64,000 nucleotides of DNA. It comes from Sipunculus nudus (lineage: Eukaryota > Annelida > Sipuncula > Golfingiida > Sipunculidae). The stretch covers positions 27,405,033 through 27,469,032 of the forward strand of contig CM049309.1 of the NCBI GenBank assembly GCA_026874595.1, written 5' to 3'. Shown in pieces: positions 23,691 to 34,064 of the stretch (within the stretch, counting starts at the first letter, position 1; each line of letters starts with the position of its first letter). The translations under genes were made by a program, and so were the position numbers. Under the pieces are notes generated by a model. It was not told where the DNA came from and did not search any database. It worked only from the letters and a program-made list of their open reading frames with translations.

Positions 23691-24876
23691 AGACTACAAT
23701 CTGCCCTCGCTCCGCCACCATCTTAGGATGGATTTGGACTCAAGGCAGCATTCACGCAAGTCCACACCGCATCGCCACATTAGCTACATGCCCACCTCCA
23801 GACACTGTTCGTGGACTTCGATCATTCATAGGCTCATATAAGGTGTTAGCTCGAGTAATCCCTAACTGTTCTACCTTTCTTGCCCCATTGGAAGATAGCT
23901 TAGCTGGGCATCAGTCACAAGACAAGTTGAGCTGGAATGAAACACTACACTCAGCCTTTTCTGATGCACAGAAAGCTCTGTCATCACACAGAACAATCGC
24001 ACTTCCTCGTGCAGAGGACCAACTATGGATCGTCACAGATGGATCAGTCAAACAGCGCGGTCTGGGGGGCTACATTGTATGTGACTACAATCTGCCCTCG
24101 CTCCGCCACCATCTTAGGATGGATTTGGACTCAAGGCAGCATTCACGCAAGTCCACACCGCATCGCCACATTAGCTACATGCCCACCTCCAGACACTGTT
24201 CGTGGACTTCGATCATTCATAGGCTCATATAAGGTGTTAGCTCGAGTAATCCCTAACTGTTCTACCTTTCTTGCCCCATTGGAAGATAGCTTAGCTGGGC
24301 ATCAGTCACAAGACAAGTTGAGCTGGAATGAAACACTACACTCAGCCTTTTCTGATGCACAGAAAGCTCTGTCATCACACAGAACAATCGCACTTCCTCG
24401 TGCAGAGGACCAACTATGGATCGTCACAGATGGATCAGTCAAACAGCGCGGTCTGGGGGGCTACATTGTATGTGACACGTAACGACAACAAACCACGGCT
24501 AGCTGGTTTCTTCAGCGCAAAACTAAGAAAACATCAAGTCAGATGGTTACCATGTGAAATTGAGGCCCTTAGTATTGCAGCAGCAGTGAAACATTTCAGT
24601 CCGTTCATATTACAATCCGACACCAAAGCATGCATACTTACAGACAGCAAACCATGTGTACAGGCGTTCGAGAAATTGTGTCGTGGCGAATTCTCAACAA
24701 GCCCACGAGTGTGTACATTTCTGGCCACCGTAAGCCGCTACCAAGCATCTATTCGCCATCTTGCAGGCTCAGCTAATTTACCATCAGATTTTGCTAGCCG
24801 AAATGCACCTGAATGCCACGAACCAGGCTGTCAGATTTGTACCTTCATTTTGAGAACAGAGGAATCAGTCGTTTGA
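23690..24876 (+). pseudogene. RT connection and RNase H
   Basis: Connection sequence ([20 protein letters not shown]) leads to RNase H: WIVTDGSV (first catalytic Asp), [16 protein letters not shown] (Glu), [12 protein letters not shown] (Asp) and NLPSDFASR (last Asp). All four acidic positions are visible. The first and second halves are separated by the 391-bp duplication. The frame ends with TGA at 24874-24876, an in-frame stop before the integrase linker that continues in the same frame. RNase H removes the RNA template strand. Confidence 0.85.
23692..24476 (+). repeat. Perfect-looking 391-bp tandem duplication inside pol
   Basis: The sequence starting GACTACAATCTGCCCTCGCT occurs at 23692 and 24083, and each copy ends TACATTGTATGTGAC. 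The two copies look identical and encode the same ~130 residues (from [11 protein letters not shown] to GGYIVCD). 391 is not a multiple of 3, so it shifts the frame at the RT/RNase H connection. A short GAC at the junction suggests microhomology or polymerase slippage. Confidence 0.9.
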
Positions 24877-25590
24877 AAAATTTCCACCACAGAAATTCTG
24901 TCAGGAGCTATCAAGCTACCTTTCACCAGCATAACAGCGTGGTTAAAAACCCAATCAGAATGTCCAGACTTGCGTAGAGTACATGCTCATCTCACACAGG
25001 GCACCCGCCCATCAAAAAAGGCAACCAACATCAAAGATGTCAAAAGATATCTGAACATTTCTACAGTTGCTCGAGACGGTTTGCTCATTACACGTCGTGA
25101 AGAACCCCTAACAGCGTCTCGTGAGTGCATTATCATACCTAGATCCGTCCTAGATGGTCTACTAACGGCACTACATATCAAACTCGATCATCCCTCTCGC
25201 CACCAACTCAAACTTGTGGCCCAGCGACATTTCTACGCCCTTGACCTTGACAAAGCTGTCGAGCGAGTCTCCGCTTCCTGTGACATATGTGCATCCCTTC
25301 AAAAGATCCCACATACACTTGTCAAACAATCTACAAGTGACCCTCCAACTGGCGTTGGGGTCAGCTTCGCTGCCGATGTCATGAAACGTACGCGACAACT
25401 GATACTGGTGCTCCGTGAAACTGTAACATCGTACACCACTTCCTGCCTCATAGATAACGAACGCCATGACACTCTCCGCAGTGCACTTGTGTGTCTAACT
25501 ATAGAACTTTGTCCATTAGATGGCCCACCTATAGTGGTTCGGGTAGATTCGGGCCCCGGGTTTAAAGCACTGAAAGATGACCCCTGTTGA
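24877..25590 (+). pseudogene. integrase, zinc-binding and first catalytic part
   Basis: The frame continues from the RNase H after its stop. HPSRHQLKLVAQRHFY and CDICASLQKIP supply the HHCC zinc-binding N-terminal domain. VSFAADVMKR (near 25360) likely contains the first catalytic Asp and VRVDSGPGFKALKDD (near 25540) the second. A one-base loss near 25578-25588 ends the frame right after KDDPC. The enzyme would insert cDNA into host chromosomes. Confidence 0.85.
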
Positions 25591-26396
25591 GGCAACATAA
25601 CATCACCCTCGACTTTGGTCGCATACACAACCCCAACAAGAATCCTGTGGCTGAACGCGCTTTAAGCGAGTTACAAGATGAGTTACTCCGCCAGTCACCA
25701 GAAGGGGGGCCCATCACTCCACTTGTATTGTGCGTCGCGACATCTCGATTGAATACACGCATTCGACACTCCGGAATGTCCGCAAGAGAAATGTGGTCAC
25801 AAAGAGATCAATTTACAAATGGCCCATTGCCCGTGCATGATAGTTTACTCATTCGCGACCAACAGACATCACGCCATCACAATCACACCTACAGTGAACG
25901 TGCTAAAGCACATGGTCGACAACCAGCATCACCTTGTCATGTGCAGGTCGGTGACCTCGTGTACATCCACCATGATAAAGACAAAACTCCCGCTCGCGAT
26001 CGGTATCTAGTAGTCGGTACCGACGGGGAATGGTGCGACATCCGTAGATTTACCGGTTCTCAGTTGCGATCTCCGTCATACCGCATAAAATCGTCAGAGT
26101 GTTACACCGTTCTCAGTCATACAATGTCCTTTAGACCAACGCGGCCTCTTCGTGACGATGACGCAACTTCCAGTGAGGATGATGATGGTTTCCAGTGTAT
26201 AGTACCTCAGGCTTCTCCTGCTATACCGCAGGAACTCGCTTTTCCTGTAAAGAGCGATCAACCTCATTGTATGCCTATGATATCTTACCCGGAGCCTAGT
26301 GCCGCTGATACTCAATCTCACCACACCATCGTTGAGGATGGACGACCCGTTCGCATCCGACGTCGACCGCCATACCTCGATGACTATGCTGAGTGA
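25587..26396 (+). pseudogene. integrase, catalytic Glu and C-terminal region
   Basis: It continues the core in another frame: HNPNKNPVAERALSELQDEL places the third catalytic residue (Glu of VAER). STRAND-like and basic C-terminal sequence follows (VQVGDLVYIHHDKDK, YLVVGTDGEWCDIRRF). The last third is acidic and proline-rich and ends RIRRRPPYLDDYAE before TGA. No chromodomain signature is seen. Confidence 0.8.
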
Positions 26397-26460
26397 TCTC
26401 TCATGTGTTCTCGAACTTGTATCCTTTTATTGGACTTGATCACACTGTTCGTTACATGTT

Positions 26461-26522
26461 TATTTTCGTATTGTATTTTCTGTTGTATCCCGCAAAGAGA
26501 TGGGAAGAGATGAAAGTGGTCA
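26461..26522 (+). other. Polypurine-tract region before the 3' LTR
   Basis: GCAAAGAGATGGGAAGAGATGAAAG (26492-26516) is almost pure purine and lies just upstream of the 3' LTR. It is 6 bp away rather than directly adjacent. Confidence 0.5.
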
Positions 26523-26764
26523 CGCCATTATATTGATGTTTAATTTATATCCGTACAATCTTTACTATATGGTCCCTTGAGTAATGAAAACCTTGCCCGC
26601 TTCCCTCGCCCGCTTCACTTGTGTTCGGGCCGTCATATAAAACAGACGTGCCTCGTCATTTTGATGTTCATATAATAATAAATACTCTTGGAATACAAGT
26701 CCGTGTTTCACGTTACTTGGAAGGTGGGTGCATAGCTGTACAGATATAATCTTCCTCACTGGCG
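26523..26764 (+). repeat. 3' LTR
   Basis: 242 bp, matching the 5' LTR except TATATTG for TATATGG, TCATAT for TCACAT, and a small indel in the ATAATAATAAATAC stretch. It is followed by satellite DNA starting TACATAGTTTG. Confidence 0.9.
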
Positions 26765-27359
26765 TACATAGTTTGAACCAGTAATCAACAAATGTAGTGT
26801 GAACCAGTAATCAACTCGTTTAGTGTGAACCATTGATCAGTCCATGAAATGTGAACCAGTAATTAGTCCATGAAGTGAGAACCATTAATCAACCTTGAAG
26901 TGTGAACCAGTGATCAACATGTGCAGCGTGAACCAGTAATTAGTCCATGAAGTGTGATCCAGTGATCAACCAGTAATAAACCGGTGCAGTGTGAACCAGT
27001 AATCAACCCATGTAGTATGAACGAGTAATCTACCCATGAAACATGAACCAGTAATCTACACATATAGTTTGAACCAGTAATCAACCCATGTAGTGTGAAC
27101 AAGTAATAAACCAGTGTAGTGTGAACCAGTTATCAACCCACGTAGTATGAACCATAATCAATTTTTGTAGTTTGAACCAGTTATCAACTAATGTAGTGTG
27201 AACCAGTTATCAACTCGTGTAGTATGAACCAGTTATCAGTCCATGAAGTGTGATCCAGTTATCAACCCATGAAATGTGAACAAGTAATCAATCAATGAGG
27301 TGTGAACCAGTAATCAACCCATGAAGTGTGAACAAGTATTCAACTATTGTAGTGTGAAC
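26765..27359. repeat. 26-bp satellite, segment B
   Basis: It continues the array interrupted by the LTR element, about 23 degenerate monomers. It ends in AGTGTGAAC where the hAT-like element inserted. Confidence 0.95.
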
Positions 27360-29492
27360 CAGACATGGGGTGATTGCTTGAGATATATGTAATCGATTAC
27401 GATTACAATTACTTTGAAAGTAAACAATTGTGATTACAATTACGATTACTAAATTAAGTTCGTGTTATCAATTACGATTACGATTACTTTATTATTACTG
27501 CAAAAAGTTATCATGATTACAGCCACAATAACAAACCTTAATATTGTCAAAAGGCAACGCAAGAACTGTATACTCTAACCTTTATCCGTGCAAATGCATC
27601 AAAGAATTTTAAAAATTTACAGAGAATACAGATCCAATACTTAGTCTCATCAAGATATGAGATAGATAAAATAGTCTGAAGAATAACTAGAAATGATTTA
27701 TATAATTTTAAATCTTGTTGCACTTTATAAACATTTATAAGTATTGATTTCATGATTTCGCAGGGTGGGTCAAAGAAATTTCAACTGCGGGGTTGGGGCG
27801 GGTCTGGGCTAAAAGCCGGCATATATGCGGGGCAGGGCGGGCTGCATGATTAAAATGTGGGTTTCTGCAAGCCAAAAATATGGTTGTAGTAACGGTGATC
27901 CCCTTTCAACCCAGAATATAATGCCCATGTCTGTTCATGTTTCTTTGATTATTCCATTTTCTGGAGAGAATTTACTATATAAAAAAGTGTTGAGCTGATG
28001 AAATCCTAATGATCTAATTTTTTAGACAGATTCGTGTTTGCAGTCCCTCACTGGACATGATGTTGTACGAATGTACCTGTCTATAATGTTGTATGTTTAG
28101 ACTGTTCAGTACTGTAGGCTTATGCTTGTTGCCAGTCTCTCATATTACATAACATGGCCCAGAGTAGAGCACCAACATGATTACCTATGACCTAATTGAA
28201 GCCACTACAGGGGCTCCATCTGGCTTTGTCACCAGCTGGATATAGCTTTACATAACCCACAAAGCCTGAGGTGTTCTCCTCATGGATCTGCAAAAGACCA
28301 ATGACTGGTTTAGAGCTCTGCATGGGCAAATACTGCATGTTACAAAGAAGCCATGCTCTTTTTATATTTCTCTGTGTACACGTGGATAAGAGATGGACTC
28401 CCTCTGTAGTTCCATGTAGAATCTAATTCTATCTCCATGGAAGTACCTTACCCTTTCCCCTTTTCAGCTAATTAGCTTAGCATTTCTTAACAGGATTAAC
28501 CTGACCACTGACCATATCTTTGTAAAATATACGGTATGAAATGTTGTCAGCCAATACTGTCCTCTAGCTGGAGCAGCTAGTGGCTCTGGGCATACATATT
28601 TAATAGATATGGATCCCTTTATCCTTGATTTTTGTTTTATATTTCAGTATAGCTGCATGTACATAAGAAGACATAGGGCCACGTCTGTTTATTTTCCCTA
28701 TTAAAATGTTAAATCTGACCATTTAAGGTATTATAAGGTATGATTTTTTTTTATATATTTAGCCATGTAGGCTACTGAACATTGATTAGTTTGTGTGTTC
28801 AAGATGTTTTACAAAGGTATCTGTTTATGGTTATGTGTGGACAATTAATCCTGACTTGGTTTAAAGTCTTTGCTCATATACTAATGAGGTGAATTGCTCA
28901 GGAGGTAACTGACAGGTGAATATTACCTGGCTTACTATAACTACTCATTTTTGCAGTACAATTTACACAAATAAGTATAAGAGATATTATAGTGAGCACT
29001 TCACCATAATGGTCTTTAATAAAGTTATGATGACCATACTAAATATGATAGAAATTAAATTTACAATGCTGATTTCATTTATTCCTCTCTTGTTTCATCT
29101 CAAAACACTCACACAAACAATCCATTTGGCTTTATTATAGATACATCGACTACCTAAGTATGATATTATGGCTGTCAGGAGTCACAACGGCTGCATACTT
29201 CACTCTTAATGATGTTTTTTATCAGTGTTAAACAAGAAAGATAAGTGTTTTAGAAAACACTAACAGTAGCTGTTTAAAATTGGAAAATACAAAAGAAATC
29301 AGTGTAATCATATATAATTATCCTGATTACAATTACACTGGGAGAGTAATTGATTACAATAACAATTACTTTCCTTCTAAAAATAATGTAAAAATAATGA
29401 AATAATATTACGATTATGGTTACTTTAAAATATGTAATAGATTGTAATTGATTACGATTACTGATAACGATTACCCCATGTCTGGTGTGAAC
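27352..29492. mobile_element. hAT-like element in the satellite, perfect 8-bp TSD
   Basis: The element 27360-29484 (2125 bp) begins CAGACATGGGGTGATTG and ends with the reverse complement of CAGACATGGGGTAATCG. Both ends continue into GATTACGATTAC/TAATCGATTAC variants. GTGTGAAC flanks it at 27352-27359 and 29485-29492; removing element and one copy restores a satellite monomer. CAG-type ends and an 8-bp duplication indicate a hAT-type transposase. No transposase frame is visible, so it is probably non-autonomous. The interior is ordinary AT-rich DNA with a G-rich patch (27770-27850) and one short exon-like frame. Confidence 0.85.
28192..28338 (-). CDS. Short unrecognised open frame inside the hAT-like element
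   Basis: On the minus strand a 48-codon frame starts MQYLPMQSSKPV and contains IHEENTSGFVGYVKLYPAG, ending at TAG (28192-28194). ATGCAG|TATTT and TTTTGCAG|ATCCA in or near its start look like splice acceptors, so this may be a captured or decayed exon. I do not recognise the protein. The amino-acid composition is protein-like, but the length is short enough to be chance. Confidence 0.25.
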   Translation of the reverse strand: MQYLPMQSSKPVIGLLQIHEENTSGFVGYVKLYPAGDKARWSPCSGFN

Positions 29493-31620
29493 CACTGATC
29501 AACTCGTGTAGTGTGAACCAGTAATCAGTCCATGTTGTGTGAACCAGTAATCAGCCCATGAAGTGTAAACAGTGATCAACTCGAGTAGTGATCAAGTTAT
29601 CAGCCCCTTTGGTGTGAACTAGTAATTAACCAGTGAAGTGTGAACCAGTCATCAAATTGTGTAGTTAGAACCAGAAAACAGTTCATGCAGTGTGAACCAG
29701 TAATCAACTTGTGTAGTACGAACCAAAAATTAAACCAGGTAGTGATAACCAGTAATCAATTTACGCATTTTGAACCAGTAATCAACCCACATTGTGTGAA
29801 CCAGTAGTCAATTCACTAAGTTGGAACCAGTAATCAAGTAATGTAGTGCGAACCAGTGATCAACTTGTGTAGTGTGTACCAGTAATTAACCCATGTAGTG
29901 TGAACCAGTAATCAACAGATGTGGTTTGAACCAGTAATAAACTTGTGTAGTGTGAACCAATAACCAACCAATGTATTGTGAACCAGTAATTAACCCCTGA
30001 AGTCTGAACCAGTAATCAACCAATGTATGGCGAACCAGTGATCAACTTGTGTAGTGTGTTCCAGTAATTAACCCATGCAGTGTGAACCAGTAATCAACAG
30101 ATGTGGTTTGAACCAGTAATCAACAGGTGTGGTTTGAACCAGTAATCAACTTGTGTATTGTGTTCCAGTAATCAACCTATATAGTGTGAACCATTAATTA
30201 ACCCCTGAAGTCTGAACCAGTAATCAACCCATGAATTGTGAACCAGTAATCAATTTACTTAGTTTGAAGCAGTAATCAACTAATGTAGTGTGAACCAGTG
30301 TTCATCTCATGTAGTGTGTACCAGTAATCAGTCCATGTAGTGTAAACCAGTAGTTAACCCATGTAGTGTGAACCAGTAATAAATGGATGTAGTGTGAACT
30401 AGTGATCATCTCATGTAGGGTGAACCAGTAATCAGTCCATGAAGTGTGATCCAGTAATCAACCTATGGAGTGTAAACAAGTAATCAACTCGTGTAGTGTG
30501 AACCAGTAATCAACTCATTTAGTGTGAACCAGTAATCTTCCCATGTAGTATGTACCAGTAATCAACCCATGTACTATGAACAAGTAATCTACCCATGAAA
30601 CATGAACCAGAAATAAACACCTGTAGTTTGAACCAGTAATTAACACATTTAGTATGAACCAGTAATCCACCCATGTAGTATGAACCAGTAATCTACCCAT
30701 GTAGTATGAACTAGGAATCTATCTATGTAGTGTGAACCAGTAATCATCACATGTAGTATGAACCAGTAATCGCCCATGAAGTGTGAACCAGTAATCAACA
30801 CATGTAGTATGAACAAGTGATCAACCAATGTAGTATGAAGCAGTAATCTACCCATGTACTAAGGACCAGAAATCTACCCATGTACTATGAACAAGGAATC
30901 TACCCATGAAACATGAACCAGTAATAAACACATGTAGTTTGAACCAGTAATCAACACATGTAGTATGAACCAGTAATCCACCCATGTAGTATGAACCAGT
31001 AATCTACCCATGTAGTATGAACCAGTAATCTACCCATGTAGTATGAACCAGTAATCTACCCATGTAGTATGAACCAGTAATCTACCCATGTAGTATGAAC
31101 CAGTAATCTACCCATGTAGTATGAACCAGTAATCTACCCATGTAGTATGAACCAGTAATCAACCCATGTAGTATGAAGCAGTAATCTACCCATGTAGTAA
31201 GGACCAGAAATCTACCCATGTACTATGAACCAGGAATCTACCCATGAAACATGAACCAGTAATAAACACGTAGTTTGAACCAGTAATCAACACATGTAGT
31301 ATGAACCAGTAATCCACCCATGTAGTATGAACCAGTAATCTACCCATGTAGTATGAACCAGTAATCCACCCATGTAGTATGAACCAGTAATCTACCCATG
31401 TAGTATGAACCAGTAATCTACCCATGTAGTATGAACCAGAAATCTACTCATGAAGTGTGAACCAGTAATATACCAATGCAGTATGAACCAGTAATTAACA
31501 CATGTAATTTGAACCAGTAATCAACCCATGTAGTATGAACTAGTAATCTACCCATGAAGTGTGAACCTGTGATCCTCACATGAAGTTTAAACCAGTAATC
31601 AACTCATGTAGTGTGATCCT
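29485..31620. repeat. 26-bp satellite, segment C
   Basis: About 80 monomers. Those at ~30955-31165 and ~31310-31440 are nearly identical (TGAACCAGTAATCTACCC then ATGTAGTA), marking recent expansion; outer copies are diverged. The block containing CCCATGAAACATGAACCA occurs near 30595, 30905 and 31240, suggesting a ~310-335-bp higher-order unit. Confidence 0.95.
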
Positions 31621-31819
31621 TTGTTATCAACTGAGCATGTGTTATTCTCGTTAATTCTGTTCCTACACAAAAATATATTAAAAAAAACTCTTTGTATTTG
31701 ATCAGGAATGTTTGATTTTTTTAAAGTCTTCATACATTATGTTTGTTGTTAATTACTTTTCCGTGTTCAAGCTACTGGGGTATTTTTTTAATTTTGCATT
31801 ACTGTCTTTTATCATGAAA

Positions 31820-32536
31820 TCATGCTATACTACTTGTGCTTTCAGTCAAGTAGTTAATGACAGCACTGTCTATATCGTCTTGGATGTCATTTTGTGGATT
31901 AAGGCAATTATCCACAGCCATCCCGTGTGAGGCACTTTTTAAGCCTTGGTTACCCTTGGTCTGTTCTTGCATTCCTTTTGGGGTTGGCTTGTTTTCAACG
32001 GGGTCTGTTTCTGGGATACCTTTGGTCTGCCTGGTTGCCTTGATTGTAGGTGGGTCTGTTGCCTTGTTTGTAGGTAGGTCTGTTGCCTTGTTTGTAGTTA
32101 GATCTGTTGCCTTGTTTGAAGGTAGATCTGTTGCCTTGTTTGTAGGTAGGTCTGTTGCCTTGTTTGTAGGTAGATCTGTAGCCTTGTTGGTAGGTAGGTC
32201 AGTTGCCTTGTTATTAGGTAGGTCTGTTGCCTTGTTTGTAAGTAGGTCTGTTGCCTTTGTAGCCTCTGGTTGCTGCTTACCTTCTGGTTGTTTATTTTTC
32301 TGTGTTTCTGGTTGTTTATTTTTCTGTGTTTCTAGTTGCTTATTTTTCTGTGTTTCTGTGCTTGTTTTCTGATGTGGTGACTCCTGCTTTTGTTTCTGTG
32401 TCTGTGGTTGTTCTCTCGTTTGGTCTGTGACCATATTTGGTTGGTTCACTGTTCTTGGATTCTCCATTGTAACTTGGGGTTGTGGCTCTTCAAATGACTG
32501 TGGATGATGCTTTCCTGGTTCCTCAACACTCTCAGC
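31820..32536 (-). CDS. Terminal exon: low-complexity C-terminal tail, probably of the tyrosine kinase
   Basis: On the minus strand TTATTAACAG (32537-32546) is a good splice acceptor. From 32536 the frame starts AESVEEPGKHHPQ, passes MENPRTVNQPNM and runs 238 codons to the stop at 31820. It has Gln/Lys repeats (TQKNKQPE, three copies) and then about nine copies of the octapeptide KATDLPTN (24-bp repeat). The non-repetitive end is NDIQDDIDSAVINYLTESTS. The exon begins in phase 0, which matches the end of the kinase exon at 38724. I therefore infer that it encodes the cytoplasmic tail after the kinase domain, although a separate gene cannot be excluded. The ATG at 32467 is internal to this reading. 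Confidence 0.6.
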   Translation of the reverse strand, partial: AESVEEPGKHHPQSFEEPQPQVTMENPRTVNQPNMVTDQTREQPQTQKQKQESPHQKTSTETQKNKQLETQKNKQPETQKNKQPEGKQQPEATKATDLLTNKATDLPNNKATDLPTNKATDLPTNKATDLPTNKATDLPSNKATDLTTNKATDLPTNKATDPPTIKATRQTKGIPETDPVENKPTPKGMQEQTKGNQGLKSASHGMAVDNCLNPQNDIQDDIDSAVINYLTESTSSIA

Positions 32537-32546
32537 CTGTTAATAA

Positions 32547-34064
32547 AATATTTGTGATCTTGAGAATGTCATATATCAGATGTAATTATTGCTTCTATGG
32601 TACACCCATCATTTGACACAAATGATAAACACACGCATTTCGCTTTTCAACTATTAAACACTAGTGGTCCATTGGTCAAAGTGCTCAGCTAATTAGCACA
32701 ACCCGTGCTGATCAAATGAAACCAAATGAAAGGAAAAAAAAAAGGTTACATATTCTTAAAACCATTCTTCCTGTTTATAAAATGATTTTAGTTGAAAAAT
32801 CTGAGAATGAAATTCATGAATCAAAATAATGTACACACACCATTTTAAGAACTGACAAGGTTTTGGTTTAAAATTTAAATGTTCACGGTTAGTTGGATAT
32901 AAATGTGTATTCATGAGGCAATTTCAATTTTAAATTTGATTCAGTGATTTTAATTTTCTCCTTGCCACAACATTTTGTAATGATCGTAATCTTTTCTAGA
33001 ATATAAACACTCGTTTCAAAATGCTTGGTTCAGCCAGTTGAGAGAAGGTTAAATATAATGAATATCGGTTTGTATCGAACTCCGGTTGTGTCGAAGCAAA
33101 TTCACAAGTTCCTGGATAAAAGGGTCCTGGAAAAATGTTTGTGTTTGGGGAGCCGGGGGGGGGATGTCCAGGCCGCAAAAATTGATCTAAAACCTTTAAA
33201 AAAGGTGCGGCTGACAGGTGCGTAATGATAATCTTTATGTAAACATTATTACTATTAAAACGTGTGTCTTTATCCAATCAGGATATTTTATTCTAGATTC
33301 GAGTTCTTAAACAAATTATCCAATGCCGCGTAGCCTTTTAACCTTGAATTTGACCAAATTCATGTAATTGAGGTTTAGAACTGTGATTTAAAATGGTACC
33401 ACTTTCACCTCCGTGTCTCTATGACCTGTTAACCCCGTTTCAACAAGGATGCTTAATTTAGTCTCAATAAAAGTAAATTATTGTGATTAAATTATGTTTA
33501 AATTATATATAGTATACTGCAATGTGCAGTAATGATATCATTAAATGCAGTACACGAGTGGCAAACGATTGTTGAAATACTTAAAATTCTATTGCAACTA
33601 GAGGTCTGCCCCGCTTCGGGAAATCATATGCTTTCGGCTTCATTTCTGCATATATTAAAATTTGTTTGAGTTTGACCTTTGATTGTGCATGCGGTACTAA
33701 ATGTGATATTTTCTCCACAAACTTTGGTAAATTGATGGGACTGTCAAACTGTATATGATTTGGACTTTCAAATCAGTGTTTGTTAATCGTTATCGGTATG
33801 ATTTAAGGGATATGTGAAGACATACACATTGTAGAGTGTCTAAGTATTATTCAGTTATAAAAAAAGAATTACCCTGATAAAATTAAAGCAAAATTTGACG
33901 CACAGTTCTTTTTAAAAGAACACTCGTTCACTGCCTTGTAACTGTCATACGACACAGTGAGACTGGATCTCCACTTATCCCTCGAACCCCCCCCCCACAC
34001 ACACACCCATCCCCGAATTTCCCACTGATCTTTGATCCAGCTCCAAAAAAATCGGAATAAGTAA
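32547..34064. other. Intron sequence, nothing recognised
   Basis: Probable intron between the tail exon and kinase exon 38724-38823. It holds a C10 plus AC tract at 33987-34007 and a G-run near 33156. No coding likeness. Confidence 0.45.

Larger units (their letters stand above)
20705..26764 (+). mobile_element. Ty3/Gypsy-like LTR retrotransposon, near-full-length, inactivated
   Basis: A 6.06-kb insertion inside the 26-bp satellite. It has two LTRs (239 and 242 bp), a tRNA-type primer site, gag, aspartic protease, reverse transcriptase, RNase H and integrase in that order, and no env-like frame. The order PR-RT-RH-IN is that of Ty3/Gypsy (Metaviridae) and also BEL/Pao; the RT/RH sequence looks Gypsy-like. 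The flanks are AATTTAC on the left and TACATAG on the right, against an uninterrupted satellite AATTTACATAG (near 20548), so TAC is duplicated. The LTRs differ by only two substitutions and a small indel, yet the coding region has several stops and frame breaks. Confidence 0.9.

Noticed and set aside
20705-26764. A retrovirus with an envelope gene
   Set aside because: After the integrase frame ends at 26396 only ~125 bp remain before the 3' LTR, so there is no room for env.
30515-31425. Minus-strand frames with repeating GRLLVHTTWVDYW peptides
   Set aside because: They are translations of the 26-bp satellite and break where monomers diverge.
31857-32372. Plus-strand 171-aa frame rich in GRSVALFV repeats
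   Set aside because: It is the antisense of the KATDLPTN-repeat exon; the minus-strand reading has a splice acceptor, stop and non-repetitive ends.
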